Assembly (NCBI GenBank): GCA_019925105.1
Contig: JAHGAU010000012.1
Location: 620,001-684,000, forward strand
Length of the DNA: 64,000 bases
Direction of reading: 5' to 3'
DNA from: Niebla homalea
Lineage: Eukaryota; Ascomycota; Lecanoromycetes; Lecanorales; Ramalinaceae
The notes below the pieces were generated by a model, which had not been told where the DNA came from, made no database searches, and saw nothing but the letters and a program-made list of their open reading frames with translations. Below are positions 1 to 11,401 of this stretch, piece by piece (within the stretch, counting starts at the first letter, position 1; every line of letters begins with the position of its first letter). Position numbers and translations under genes: made by a program.

Positions 1-3000
1 CGACGCCATGGCACTGTAGCGTCGCCTTGACGGCGGATGGTGAGTGGATAAGCGGCACAATGGGCGATTTCAAGAAAGATCCCATGCTGGAAATCGTATA
101 CGAGCATGGCCGACCCAGCTATTTCCAGCAAAAGACACGCGAGCTTCATGAGCCAATTGAAAAGGAAGATTCAGCAAGCTACCAGCAAGCACCACAGGGA
201 CTCAGTGGGCACTCCGTGGGGCTAATTTCTAAAACGGAAGCCGCTGCCGAGAAAGACGTGAAGATAGTGGAAGAGAAGATCCCACATCAAGCGTCCACGC
301 CAGCCAGTTCAATTCTAGATGCAAGCAAAGAAAAAACCATTACTGACCTTGCAAGGGCACTCTCATACCACGGTATTCAGAACGAGAAGGGAGAGCTCAT
401 CAACCCTTTCTTGGACTCTGAGCATCCTTTGCTGGATCCAAAATCGGGCAAATTCAGCTCAAAGGCATGGCTCGAAACGCTGATGAGCATTGCGTCGAGA
501 GATCCTGACCGTTATCCCAAGAGGGTCGCTGGTGTAGCATATAAGAACCTCGCAGCTCATGGATTCGGGGAGCCGACGGACTATCAGAAGACTTTTGGGA
601 ATTACCCTTTCAAACTACTCAGCTGGGCTACGAGGCTTTTTGGGAATGGGAAGAAGACCAGGATCCAGATCTTAAGGGATTCCGATGGCTTGGTCAAGAG
701 TGGAGAGATGCTTGTGGTACTGGGTAGGCCCGGGAGGCAGGTGATACTCTGGTAGGTCTCGGAGAGCATTGCTGACAAGTGCAGTGGCTGTTCGACGCTC
801 TTGAAGATCATCTCCGGAGAGACTGATGGGCTCTATGTCGCAAATAATTCTTACTTGAATTATCAAGGCATCTCAAAGGAGACGATGCACAAAGACTTTA
901 GAGGAGAATGTATCTACCAGGCTGAGGTCGACGTACACTTTCCGCAGTTGACCGTGGGTCAGACTCTCGACTTCGCTGCTCGTGCTAGGGTATGTTGGAT
1001 GGAGTTCCTCAGTCTGAGTACCTGGTTGACTCTTAGAAGGCGCCCCATAATCGCATGCCTGGTGTAAGCCGAGATGTAGGTGTTCATGAATTATTTTCCC
1101 CATAAGAAATCATGTAGGACGCTTTCAGTCTGATTGCTTCCCTAGATCCACGCAGAACATCTACGAGATGTCGTCATGACGATCTTTGGTCTCAGCCACA
1201 CAATTAATACGATGGTTCAAATCCTCTAACGTAACTTCAATACTTCCAGCTGACGTGAATACAAGGTTGGTAATGATTTTGTTCGAGGAGTCTCCGGAGG
1301 TGAACGAAAACGTGTTAGTATTGCAGAAGCGTAGATTACCCCCGAAGTCCCCTACTCATGATCTCCTGGCTAACACGAATCATGCATAGGACTATTGCGA
1401 GCAGTCCGTTGCAATGTTGGGATAACAGTACGCGTGGGCTTGACAGTGGTACTGCTCTGGAATTCGTGCGAACACTTAGGACATCAACGGAACTAACTGG
1501 AGCGACGGCCATCGTGACTCTCTATCAGGCCTCACAGTCCATATATGATGTAAATCTCACTGTTCAAGCATAATCGCTATTCTAACGTTTGGAGGTTTTC
1601 GACAAAGTCACCGTGCTCTACGAAGGTCGCCAAATCTACTTCGGCAACATACATGCGGCGAAAACATTCTTCGTCAATCTTGGCTTCGAATGTCCACTTC
1701 GACAAACAACGGCCGACTTTCTCACATCCTTAACGAACCCAGCAGAAAGGTTAGTCCGCAAAGACTTCGAAGGCATGACACCGTCAACACCAGATGAATT
1801 CGCTGCCGTGTGGCAACAGAGTGAGGATCGAGCACGCCTACTCGAGGAGATTGAGGAGTTTGACATCAATTATCCCATTGGAGGACCGGCACTCGATGCT
1901 TTCAAACACTCACGGAAAGCTTCGCAAGCAAGATCGCAGTATGTTTAAGCCTCTACCCGCCACTTGTACCTGTAATGACTCAAGTTAGGCGCGTACAATC
2001 GCCGTACACTCTTTCGGTGCCAATGCAGGTCAAACTATGTGTCCGACGAGGTTACCAAAGGCTGAGAGGAGACATGGCTTTGCTCATCACAGGAGTCCTT
2101 TTCAACTCAATCATGGCGCTGGTTGTTGGCAGTGTATTTTACAACTTGCCAAACGATACCCGTACGCTCTACAGTCGTGGTGCCCTACTCTTCTTCGCGA
2201 TCCTGTTGGCAGCTTTCGCTAGTGCATTGGAGGTTCGTCTAGGCTTTCAAGCTCTCGAAGTATTGCCAACATAAGCAGATCTTGACTCTATACGCACAAC
2301 GTCCAATCGTAGAGAAGCAGTCCAAGTATGCCTTTTATCATCCATTTGCTGAAGCAATCGGTAAGTCAGGAATTTCAACTTTATGTTGCTTGAGCTGACA
2401 CAACAAAGCCTCAATGATTTGCGACCTGCCCAATAAGATCCTCACAGCTATTGGATTCAACCTTACTCTCTACTTCATGACCAATCTTCGACGCACACCT
2501 GGCCATTTCTTTGTGTTCCTGCTCTTCTCATTCACTTGCACACTCACCATGTCAATGTATTTCCGTTGTATTGCTGCATTATCTCGCACATTTCCACAGG
2601 TAAAGCCATTTTCCTGACTGTTGTGGCTCCATACTTACGGCTCAGGCTATGGCACCAGCCTCGATCTTCAGTCTAGCCCTCGTTATCTACACAGGCTTCA
2701 CCATTCCTACCAAGGACATGCACCCCTGGTTTCGATGGATTAATTATTTGAATCCTGTTGGTGAGCAAAAATCAGAGACATTCTCTTCAATTTCGTCGAT
2801 GTCTCGGGAGCTCTGGAACCTGTCAAGCGATGCTGACTCTAGAAATGACCTAATAAATCGATGTTGACTCCGTATTTTACCTAGGCTATGCTTTCGAAGC
2901 ACTTATGATAAATGAAGTACGAGCGTTACACTTGTATGTATCTGTAAAGTCTGACGGCGGTCTAGTTCCACGATCGTACAATACCTTGTACGCAATACGT

Positions 3001-5936
3001 GCCTCAAGGTCTGGGGTATCCCAACGTCTCTTCAGACGAGAAGATCTGCGCAACTACAGGAGCTGCTGCTGGAGCGGACTTTGTCGATGGAGATAAATAC
3101 ATGGCTGTCAACTTTCAATACGACGCTGGTCATCTGTGGAGGTACGTGTTACCTCCAGATCCCTTCAAACATGAGGCAATTGAAGTCCGAGGGAGGCCGA
3201 CCGTACTAAAAGGTACTCCTAGAAACTTTGGTATCATGATCGCATTGATGATCTTTGGCTGCTTCGTGTACCTTCTAGCCACGGAGTACATCTCGGCCAA
3301 GAAGTCCAAAGGTGAGGTCTTGCTGTTCCGACGGAGGTCGAGTACCAGATCTTCAGCCAAAGCTCGACGAAGAAGCCAACGCGGATGATAGAGTCAACAC
3401 AGAAACGATAGCTCAAGAGAAGACGTTGACTGATACCCCTACCGGTATCCAGAAGCAGACTGCAGTCTTCCATTGGGACAGTGTCAACTACGACATCAAG
3501 ATCAAGGGCAAGTCACGAAGACTCTTGGATGACGTCGATGGGTGGGTTGTGCCTGGTACTTTGACGGCTTTGATGGTACATGACCTCTGCCCCCATATAA
3601 TAACGGAATTTAATGGCTGAGATATGTCTTTAGGGTGTTACAGGAGCGGGCAAGACCACTTTACTCGATGTACTAGCTAATCGTCTTACAATGGGCGTCG
3701 TCACCGGTCAAATCATGGTCGATGATCAGCTTCGAGATACAGGGTTCCAACGCAAGACTGGATATGTTCAGCAACAGGACTCAACCACCGTACGAGAGGC
3801 ATTGACTTTCAGTGCTATTCTACGACAACCGAAAGCCGCCTCTCATGCTGAGAAGGTTGCATATGTGGATGAAGTCATTAGAATTCTCGAAATGGAGGCG
3901 TACGCAGATGCTGTTGTTGGGGTACCCGGAGAAGGTGTGTCTCTGGAAAAAGCTTGATCGTCTGAATTGGAATGCTCTGCGCTAAAAATTGCCAGGCTTG
4001 AACGTCGAACAACGAAAGCGCCTGACCATTGGAGTCGAACTCGCTGCCAAACCTGCTTTGTTACTCTTCCTTGACGAACCCACTTCTGGTAAGTAGATCC
4101 CAGGGGCGTACCTCTCAGATTCATCAATGTCTTGGAACTTGTGCGATGTGTGAAGCAGTATTGACTCCGCGTTTCTTGTTTGATCTGTATAAGCAAGCAG
4201 GATTTCACCAAGTTCCCTCATACTCTGAAAGTTTTGTATTTGGTGAAGTAACCCTGGCTCCGCGTTATGCTTTGGTCAGTAGACCTCCGATATCGAAGCA
4301 ACACATTCTCCCACTAATGAATAATGGAGCTAAATGAGGTCTTGCTGATAAGCATTTAGGTCTTGACAGCCAGACTGCTTGGTCCATCTGCGCCCTACTC
4401 CGTAAGCTCGCCAACAATGGCCAAGCTATCCTCTGCACCATCCACCAGCCCGTCGGCTATTCTGCTGCAGGAGTTCGATCGGCTGCTCTTTCTCGCTATG
4501 GGAGGGAAGACCCTCTATTTTGGTGATATTGGCGACTCTTCGAAGACTTTTACCAGCTACTTTGAATGCAACGGAGCTAGGCCATGCAGTCAAGACGAAA
4601 ACCCCGCGGAATGGATGCTGGAAGTCAGCGGCGCTGCTGCTGGCTCAGAAAGCACTCAGGACTGGCCAGCTATCTGGAAGAATTCAGAAGAACGTAGAGC
4701 TGTCAAAGCCGAGCTTGCTCGTATAAAGGAGAGTCCGTCCCAACCGTCAATATCGGTCCATGATCCGGATGCGCTTCGGCAATTTGCAGCTCCGTTTGGT
4801 ACACAGCTCTGGATCGTGCTGATGCGAGTCTTCCAGCAATACTGGCGTACCCCCTCATACCTGTATTCCAAAGTTGCTCTCTGTCTATTTAGCGTAAGCT
4901 CGAGCTTCGTTCAATGGTATTGGAAAACATGTTTAATGCTGGCACAGGCAATGTTCATCGGATTCTCCTTCTGGAAGACCCCGAATTCGCTCCAAGGACT
5001 ACAAGATCAACTCTTCGCCATCTTCATGCTCCTCACAATCTTCTCCAATTTTTGCCAACAGATCATGCCCCATTTCGTAACTCAAAACGCGCTTTACGAA
5101 ATCCGAGAACGGCCTTCCAAGACCTATTCGTGGAAAGTGTTCATCCTGTCAAATATTGTGGTCGAGATTCCCTGGAATTCTGTTTGTGCTTTGCTCGTCT
5201 TTGTGAGCTGGTATTACCCCATTGGATTACGCCAAAATGCCGTGGAGGCAGGTCAAGTGGCCGAGAGAGGAGCGCTGATGTTCTTGTACATCTTGACGTT
5301 TATGATCTTCGCCGGGACATTTACAAACATGGTGATCGCAGGGGTTGCGACTGCTGAGGCGGCGGGTAACATCACGAATCTGCTCTTCTCACTCTCATTG
5401 ATCTTTTGCGGGTGTGTCAAGTCACTTTCCCTTGAGTCCTCTCCTACCTTCCATCTCTGCTCCCGATCCCAGCACCATTTCCAAAGCGCACATACTGACA
5501 TGGCCTTCTCAGCGTCCTAGTAACACCCACTGCCCTCCCAGGCTTTTGGATCTTCATGTATCGCGTCTCCCCCTTCACCTACCTAGTCTCCGGCATGTTA
5601 TCCGTCGGTCTCGCCAACGCGCATATCTCCTGCTCCCCGGAAGAATACCTGCATTTCTCCCCCCCTTCGCGCACAAACTGCTCCAACTACCTCGCGCCCT
5701 ACATTGACCAGCTTGGCGGCTACCTTACGCCTGACAGTATGAACTCGGACACCGAATGTGTGTTCTGTACCGGCAGCGAGACGAACATCTTTTTGAAGGG
5801 CGTGAGTGCGGAGTATGGGGATCGGTGGAGGAATTTTGGCATCTTCTTGGTCTACGTGGTCTTCAATGTTGCCGCGGCCGTGGGGTTTTACTGGCTTGCT
5901 AAGGTACCCAAGGGAAAGAGAGAGCAGAAGGAATGA
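1..5936 (+). pseudogene. PDR/CDR-type full-size ABC transporter (ABCG), two frameshifts
   Basis: A full-size fungal multidrug-type ABC transporter of order NBD-TMD-NBD-TMD, spread over many short-intron exons. First [15 protein letters not shown] (Walker A, split by an intron at 737-784), SGGERKR signature, then Walker B region DNSTRGLDS. First TMD from about 2070, including [21 protein letters not shown]. Second [12 protein letters not shown] (about 3640), [31 protein letters not shown]. Second TMD from about 4790 to the stop at 5934-5936. Plasma-membrane drug/lipid export is expected from the family; the closest named relatives are AtrF/CDR1-like pumps. Two single-base insertions break the frame: near A3335 (after LLFRR) and in the C run at 4449-4451 (after TIHQP). 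Everything else aligns through good splice sites, so this is a recent pseudogene or an allele with assembly errors. The 5' end is uncertain: the frame is open to base 1, with ATG codons at 60 and 84. Confidence 0.8.
737..784 (+). other. Probable GC-AG intron inside Walker A of the ABC transporter
   Basis: Removing 737-784 joins GGG-AG to T-GGC-TGT and recreates the family motif GRPGSGCST exactly. The donor would be AG|GCAGGT, a GC donor, and the acceptor AAGTGCAG|T. No GT donor nearby gives the right phase. GC-AG introns are a known minor class in fungi. The alternative is a one-base insertion just upstream that displaced a GTGATA donor. Confidence 0.55.
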
Positions 5937-6840
5937 GGCCTTTCAGATACGGGAATGGTGAGAGGGAAAAGAAAGAAAAGAGCCAAGCCAATGTCTTGAA
6001 TTGATGGAGTGAATAGCTACCTATATAGGTGTGAAAATGGGGCCCTGATATTTCCTTCGAATTGAAATGTTTGTAGACATCGGGAGGCAAATTGTGACCA
6101 TGTATTTTGATACCAGTCATCACATACGTTGTAGGCGACGGAGTTCTCGCGCCACAACCCCCCCGGAGAGGGTCCCCGCTTGGGAGGGCCGGCTGGGGTC
6201 TGACTTGTGGCCATGAGAAGAGATATGATCTAGGGGGCTTCTGGAATCGAAACATAGTCCAGGCTTTTCGGGATAGCATAATGAGACCATCTGGTAAGCA
6301 TCATGCCAACGCGCTGGATGTAGATTCTCTAGCAGGCAGCATGGTTCAGGCGTCCTTCGTCTCTGTACGCTGATCGTTCCCTTGCTTCTTCCAACATCGC
6401 CGGAAGGTTTCCATCTAAATGATGACAAGAGCGACCATCAGTATATTGTGACTGTCTCATGCTCCGAAACGATAGTGGAGGTGGGCGAGAAAGGAAGGTC
6501 ACAAGAACGCGCCGGCCGACCACTACTTACTTCTTCCTTGCACAATCTCCAGTCCTTCTTCTCAAAATAGCAGTCGTTCAATTTGGTTTGCTCAGCTGCT
6601 AGTCATCAGGAGTTGCTTTTTCTCCGAAGGAAATCCCACCGACTTGCGCATCCAGTACTGTAGATTCTCTGGTCCCTGGAATTGTAAGTTCGATCTGACG
6701 TCGGGATCACAACGGTGCCTTACCAGTCATCGAGTTCATCATCGTCTTCAACTGCATTTGACACGTCTGTGGCTTTCGCATTTGACATTTTTTGAGTTGT
6801 GTGGAAAATCGTGAAGTTGAGAGAAGCAATTTCTGCAAAG
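5937..6840. other. Intergenic, no gene seen
   Basis: About 0.9 kb between the ABC transporter and BPL1. Only short, incoherent open frames are present. It holds a G/C-rich patch at about 6155-6200 and, close to 6841, the BPL1 5' leader. I see no RNA gene or repeat of note. Confidence 0.6.
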
Positions 6841-9035
6841 ATGGCTGGTAAAAGGATGAACGTACTTGTATATTCAGGTACGATTCAGCACATCTACCTT
6901 TTTTTACCTCATCATCTCATCTGTTCCAGGTAGTGGGTGTACTGTCGATGCGGTTCGCCACTGCGTCTACAGCTTGCGCCGGCTCTTATCGCCAAATTAT
7001 GCTGTCATGTCTATCGAAGGGAAAGCAGTCATCAATGAACCTTGGTCTTCAACATGCGCCCTGCTCGTCATGCCTGGAGGCGCAGATCTAGGCTACTGTC
7101 GTACTCTGAACGGAGAGGGTAACCGGCGCATTGGCCAATTTGTCGAGCGGGGGGGTTCTTACATCGGTTTCTGCGCCGGAGCTTACTACGGCAGTGCTCG
7201 TTGTGAGTTCGAGGTGGGGAACAAGAATCTCGAAGTGATCGGCAATCGAGAACTTGCATTCTTCCCTGGTATCTGCCGTGGACTTGCGTTTCCAGGATTC
7301 GTCTACAACAGTGAAGCAGGAGCCAGAGCTGTCGAGGTAAAGGTATCCAAGTCGACGCTCCCTAAGGGGTCAGTACCGCAAGTATTCCGCTCATACTACA
7401 ATGGTGGTGGTGTCTTTGTCGATGTCCCTAGCTTTCGCGAAAAGGGGGTTGAAGTGCTTGCTGAATACACCGAGCCCCTAAGCGTCGATGCTGGCACCAT
7501 TGGTGCTTCAGCTGTGTACCGCAAAGTCGGCGAGGGCGGAGCCGTACTATCAAACACCCATATTGAGTATGGCCTGTACATACGATCTTGTCTCTCTGCT
7601 GATTGAATAGGTTTGCCGCCGCCAACCTTGATCCTCAAGCCAAGATTCCTGGGTATGATAAGCTTGTTCAGGCTTTGACAGAGGATGATGATAAACGGAT
7701 CAATTTTTTCAAAGCCTGCTTGTTGAAGCTGGGACTTGATGTCAACCAAGAAAACAGCACGGTACCTTCCCTCTCTCGGCTTCATATCTCATCTGCATCA
7801 TCCGCGAACACTTCCAAGCTCATGGACGGCTTGAAAGAAATCATCTCAGCCGAAGATGGCAATGAGTACATCAAAGGCGAAAACGATACTTTCATGCTCG
7901 AGAGACCATCTGTTTGGTCGCTACCAGAGATGGCGGATGCTCTTCCTGAGTCCATAAGAAACGATGCTAACGTTGACGAAACTGGCGGGAATAGATTTCT
8001 CGACTATGACAAGATAGTCAAACGAGTGGTTGTCCATGACAAGGTCCCTACAAATAAGGAAACTCCATACTTCAATCATGATGCGTTTTACGCAAATCTC
8101 GACTACTATAATGGGGGCAGTGACGCCGCGAGTGAGTGTTTCGGGAAGTACGTGCTCTACGGCGAAGTTGTGACAAGTACAAACACCATGCTTGAGAAGT
8201 AAGCCCCATCTTCTTTACGAAACTCCACATAGCTGACGACTTCAGAAACACCAATCTGCTTCGTCGTCTTCCAACAGGCTTTACTGCGACTGCAACATCA
8301 CAAATCGCTGGCCGTGGGCGCGGCTCCAATGTCTGGGTATCTCCAGCGGGATCGCTGATGTTTTCGCTGGTGATCCGCCATCCGGTGTCCCTGACCACAC
8401 AAGCACCTGTCATCTTCCTTCAATATCTCGCTGCTCTAGCTATCGTGCAAGGGATCAAGACGTACGAAGTGGGTTATAAGCATCTGCCCATCAAGCTGAA
8501 GTGGCCAAATGACATATGTATGTGCACTCTGTCAGTAGCGAAATGGTCTAACCTCAGTCAAGATGCCATGGATCCATCCTCTAAGGTATTTGTCAAGATC
8601 GGCGGTATCCTGGTCAATTCTCACTACAGTTCCACCGAGTTTCTCTCGGTCATTGGTGTCGGTCTGAACACAACGAACGCCGCTCCAACCACTTCCCTCA
8701 ATGCTCTTCAGCCACCAGCCCCCTTCACGATTGAAAAATTGCTGGCGCGTATACTGACGACCTTTTCCACGCTTTACAATGGTTTTACACAGACGGGGTT
8801 CAATAAGGGGCTGGAAGAACTCTACTACCGCCATTGGCTACACACAGATCAGATCGTGACCTTGGAAGCCGAAGGCGGCTCTCGAGCACGCATCAAGGGT
8901 ATCACCAATGACTGGGGCCTACTGGTTGCGGAAGAACTGGGTTGGGAAGACAGACCGACAGGCAAGAAGTGGCAATTGCAGAGTGATAGCAACAGCTTCG
9001 ACTTCTTCAAAGGCCTAGTGAAGAGGAAAGCCTGA
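6841..9035 (+). CDS. BPL1: Biotin--protein ligase (holocarboxylase synthetase)
   Basis: Attaches biotin, via biotinyl-AMP, to a lysine of acetyl-CoA carboxylase, pyruvate carboxylase and related enzymes. Exon 1 (6841-6877) encodes MAGKRMNVLVYSG and splices at 6930 into SGCTVDAVRHCVY, the start of the N-terminal glutaminase-like BPL_N domain (PGGADLGYC, GFCAGAYYGS). Later introns join THIE to FAAANLDP (about 7580-7610), LEK to NTNLLRRLP (about 8201-8245), and KWPNDI to YAMDPSS (about 8520-8565, acceptor CAGTCAAG). The catalytic domain contains the biotin/ATP loop GRGRGSNVW, the KWPND motif and KIGGILV. The C-terminal BPL_C domain ends at VKRKA before the stop. Length is about 690 residues, like the yeast enzyme. 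The start has no upstream in-frame rival and gives the usual short first exon. Confidence 0.93.
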
Positions 9036-9102
9036 TGCAACTTGGAGGACTTTGCAATCGATCCATGGCAGAGCTCCATTGGATCCTATTACACGGTGGC
9101 AG

Positions 9103-9133
9103 AGCGAATTCATATCAAAGCGAATTCATATCA
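9103..9133. repeat. Two tandem copies of AGCGAATTCATATCA
   Basis: The 15-mer at 9103-9117 is repeated exactly at 9119-9133, a period of 16. It lies about 70 bases beyond the BPL1 stop codon, probably in its 3' UTR or terminator region. Function unknown. Confidence 0.9.
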
Positions 9134-10100
9134 TTGACAGGATCTCGGCAAGTACCTCCAAGCATCGCAGCCGTGGACATTGACCAAGGACGACCGTATT
9201 GAGCGGCCTCACGGTAAATCAGTACTGACTTTAGGCTCATAATTGTGCAATACCTACACAAAATGGAGCAAGCTCCGTCAACATTGTACCCAGAACGAGC
9301 ATTCTGATGTCAAACCCGCTTTCAAGCTGCACAAGTATAGAATAATACCGGACGCCTGGATTGAATGACTTTTATCGTACTATGACCCTTTACGTGTATC
9401 CTCGAAGATGCCAACCAAAATGCACGAGCTCACTCTCGGATGGATACGGCACAGGTCTCAAGGCACAAATAGTTGCAAAGGTGCTGCGCAGCAAGCTCTC
9501 ATCACTTGGAAACATACAGTCTCTCCTCGAAAGCTCAATGAGTGCATACGGGGTACCTCAAAATAGCATCCACGAGGGCTCTGCAATTTGGGTCCAACTT
9601 AGGTGGGGACCATCAATGGCTCGGACTGCAAGCTACGCAAAGGAGCTCATGAAGGGATAACCTGTGAGCCATTGCGCTGGAGACACAGTCATCCCACGGA
9701 ACGGAGTCCTTGAATTCCGGCAATGTCGACACTGGAACGACAAAGCCGCGAAGGCGACGCCACCTTTTGCTTAACAACTCGGAGGGTTTGGCAGAGCGAT
9801 CGCCAACCCTTCTTGTCCCTTTTCTGGTCTTCTAGCCTAGATCGGCGCCACCTGTTTCCAAATTTGCGCGCTGACCAGTAGGATATGATTGGAGATACGC
9901 AGGGGCTCCCGCCAAAGAAGCTCGGCCCAATCTTCCTTGAATTTATGAAATTGGATCCTCGCAAGCCTCTGCTAGACTTCGGCCTCGGAGGCTTCGGCTT
10001 GATCGATATGTTTGTTGTACAGAAACAGAAGCTGTAGCTTACAAACGCTCAAGGAAGACGCCGCGTTCGCGTTCCCTTCAAGTCTGGGCGATAACAAGGT

Positions 10101-10108
10101 TATAAAAG
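10101..10108 (+). promoter_or_regulatory. TATA box (TATAAAAG)
   Basis: Consensus TATA element 109 bases before the ATG at 10217, on the coding strand, preceding a CA-rich leader. Placement suits the core promoter of the FAD oxidoreductase gene. Confidence 0.5.
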
Positions 10109-10216
10109 CTCCGCCCAAGGCTCGATACTCAGGAACCATCTTTCTGCAACCAATCGTCTGCAAGCAAACAATAATTGTACCTCCACCTCCACTGATCCTC
10201 GCCCTAAGATCCCAGA

Positions 10217-11401
10217 ATGTCTCAAGAGTCATCGACCCATAGCATTGTCATCTTGGGAGCGTCATTCTCCGGGCTAGCAATTGCCCATGGAATCCTCAAG
10301 GCCATACCGAATCTTCAATCGCAAACCAACAAGTCCTACAAGGTAACGCTCATTGCGAATGCCAGCCATTTCTGGTGGTCTGTCGGTGCTCCCCGAGCAA
10401 TGTTGAAACCCTACCCTACATCCAATAACGACTCCTTCATCCCCGTAACCAAAGGCTTTGAGCAATACCCCTCAGATCGGTGGGAATTCGTGCACGCCGA
10501 GATCACAGGTTTGGCCATAGACAAAAGAGAAGTCTACTACAAGACCAAGAACGACAGGGAAGATGTAGCCGAGCTCGTCTCCAACATGCATTTCGACACC
10601 CTCGTCATTGCCGTGGGCTCGACAGGGTCTGATCCCCTCTACGCCCTTCACGGCAGCCATATCCCCACCCTTGAAGCCTACAAAGATGTCCAGGCGCGTC
10701 TCCCCTCAGCACAGAGTGTCATGGTCATTGGTGGTGGCTCTGCAGGTACGGAAACCGCTGGAGAGCTTGGCCACCTCCATGGCAAAGGGACTGCAGAAGT
10801 GAAAGACATTACAATCATCTCAGGGTCTGACCGTCTGCTTTCCGCTCTGCGACCTGCGATTGGGGCTCGCGCACAGGAATATCTCGAGAACATGGGCGTC
10901 AAAGTCGAACATCAAGTCAGGATGACGGACTCGAGAAAGCTCCCTAACGGAAAGACCGAGGTCTCATTATCGGACGGTAGCAAGCGCACAGTCGATATCC
11001 TCCTCGTAGCCACCGGTCGACGTCCCGCCTCCAGCTTCCTACCCAAATCACTCCTCAGCGAGAAAGGTCTCGTGAACGTGGATGCCTTCATGCGCATTCC
11101 CTCTGTCGATTCAGCCTATGCGTGTGGAGATGTCGTCTCCAACTCGCCCGGTGGTGTTATCGCCATCCACACCCAGGCGCCTGCCACATACAACAACATT
11201 ATCGCTGAATTATCTGCAAAGGGCCAACCCAAAGAATGGGTGCCCATGACCACCAAGGAGATGCAGATTGTGCCCGTGGGGCCGAACTTGGGGGTTGGTG
11301 CCATCTTCGGCTGGTGGGCTCCGAGTTTCGTGGTGAAGATGATCAAGTCGAGGAACTTTATGTTTCCGAACGCGATGAAGACCGTAATGGGGACGGCATG
11401 A
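10217..11401 (+). CDS. AIF/AMID-like FAD-dependent oxidoreductase (pyridine nucleotide-disulphide family)
   Basis: A 394-residue single-exon flavoprotein. The N-terminal FAD-binding Rossmann motif reads VILGASFSG (about residues 11-19), a G-x-S-x-x-G variant usual in AMID/FSP1-like proteins. The second, NAD(P)H-binding motif is VMVIGGGSAGTE (about 168-179). ATGRRP and the C-terminal ACGD motif, which contacts FAD, follow. The family transfers electrons from NAD(P)H to quinones or oxygen and is tied to mitochondrial or membrane-associated roles. No clear transmembrane helix or targeting signal is evident. The exact substrate cannot be read from sequence. A TATA box lies just upstream. Confidence 0.85.
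   Translation: MSQESSTHSIVILGASFSGLAIAHGILKAIPNLQSQTNKSYKVTLIANASHFWWSVGAPRAMLKPYPTSNNDSFIPVTKGFEQYPSDRWEFVHAEITGLAIDKREVYYKTKNDREDVAELVSNMHFDTLVIAVGSTGSDPLYALHGSHIPTLEAYKDVQARLPSAQSVMVIGGGSAGTETAGELGHLHGKGTAEVKDITIISGSDRLLSALRPAIGARAQEYLENMGVKVEHQVRMTDSRKLPNGKTEVSLSDGSKRTVDILLVATGRRPASSFLPKSLLSEKGLVNVDAFMRIPSVDSAYACGDVVSNSPGGVIAIHTQAPATYNNIIAELSAKGQPKEWVPMTTKEMQIVPVGPNLGVGAIFGWWAPSFVVKMIKSRNFMFPNAMKTVMGTA

Larger units (their letters stand above)
9036..10216. other. Intergenic region with short tandem repeat and downstream promoter
   Basis: About 1.2 kb. An unrecognised 99-codon frame lies at 9361-9660 (+); it has no domain I know and I do not call it a gene. Two copies of a 15-bp unit sit at 9103-9133. 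The promoter of the 10217 gene occupies the last 150 bases. Confidence 0.6.

Noticed and set aside
1210..1235. B-box-like GGTTCAAATCC suggesting a tRNA
   Set aside because: The T stem does not pair, no A box or acceptor stem is present, and it lies in an ABC transporter intron.
3300..3350. A 37-nt intron (GTGAGG...CAG) as a way to avoid the first ABC frameshift
   Set aside because: Too short for a normal intron and would delete the conserved GEVLLFRR segment; a one-base insertion explains it better.
9361..9660. 99-codon frame between BPL1 and the oxidoreductase
   Set aside because: No recognised domain, no splice partners and unremarkable composition; kept only as a note in the intergenic entry.
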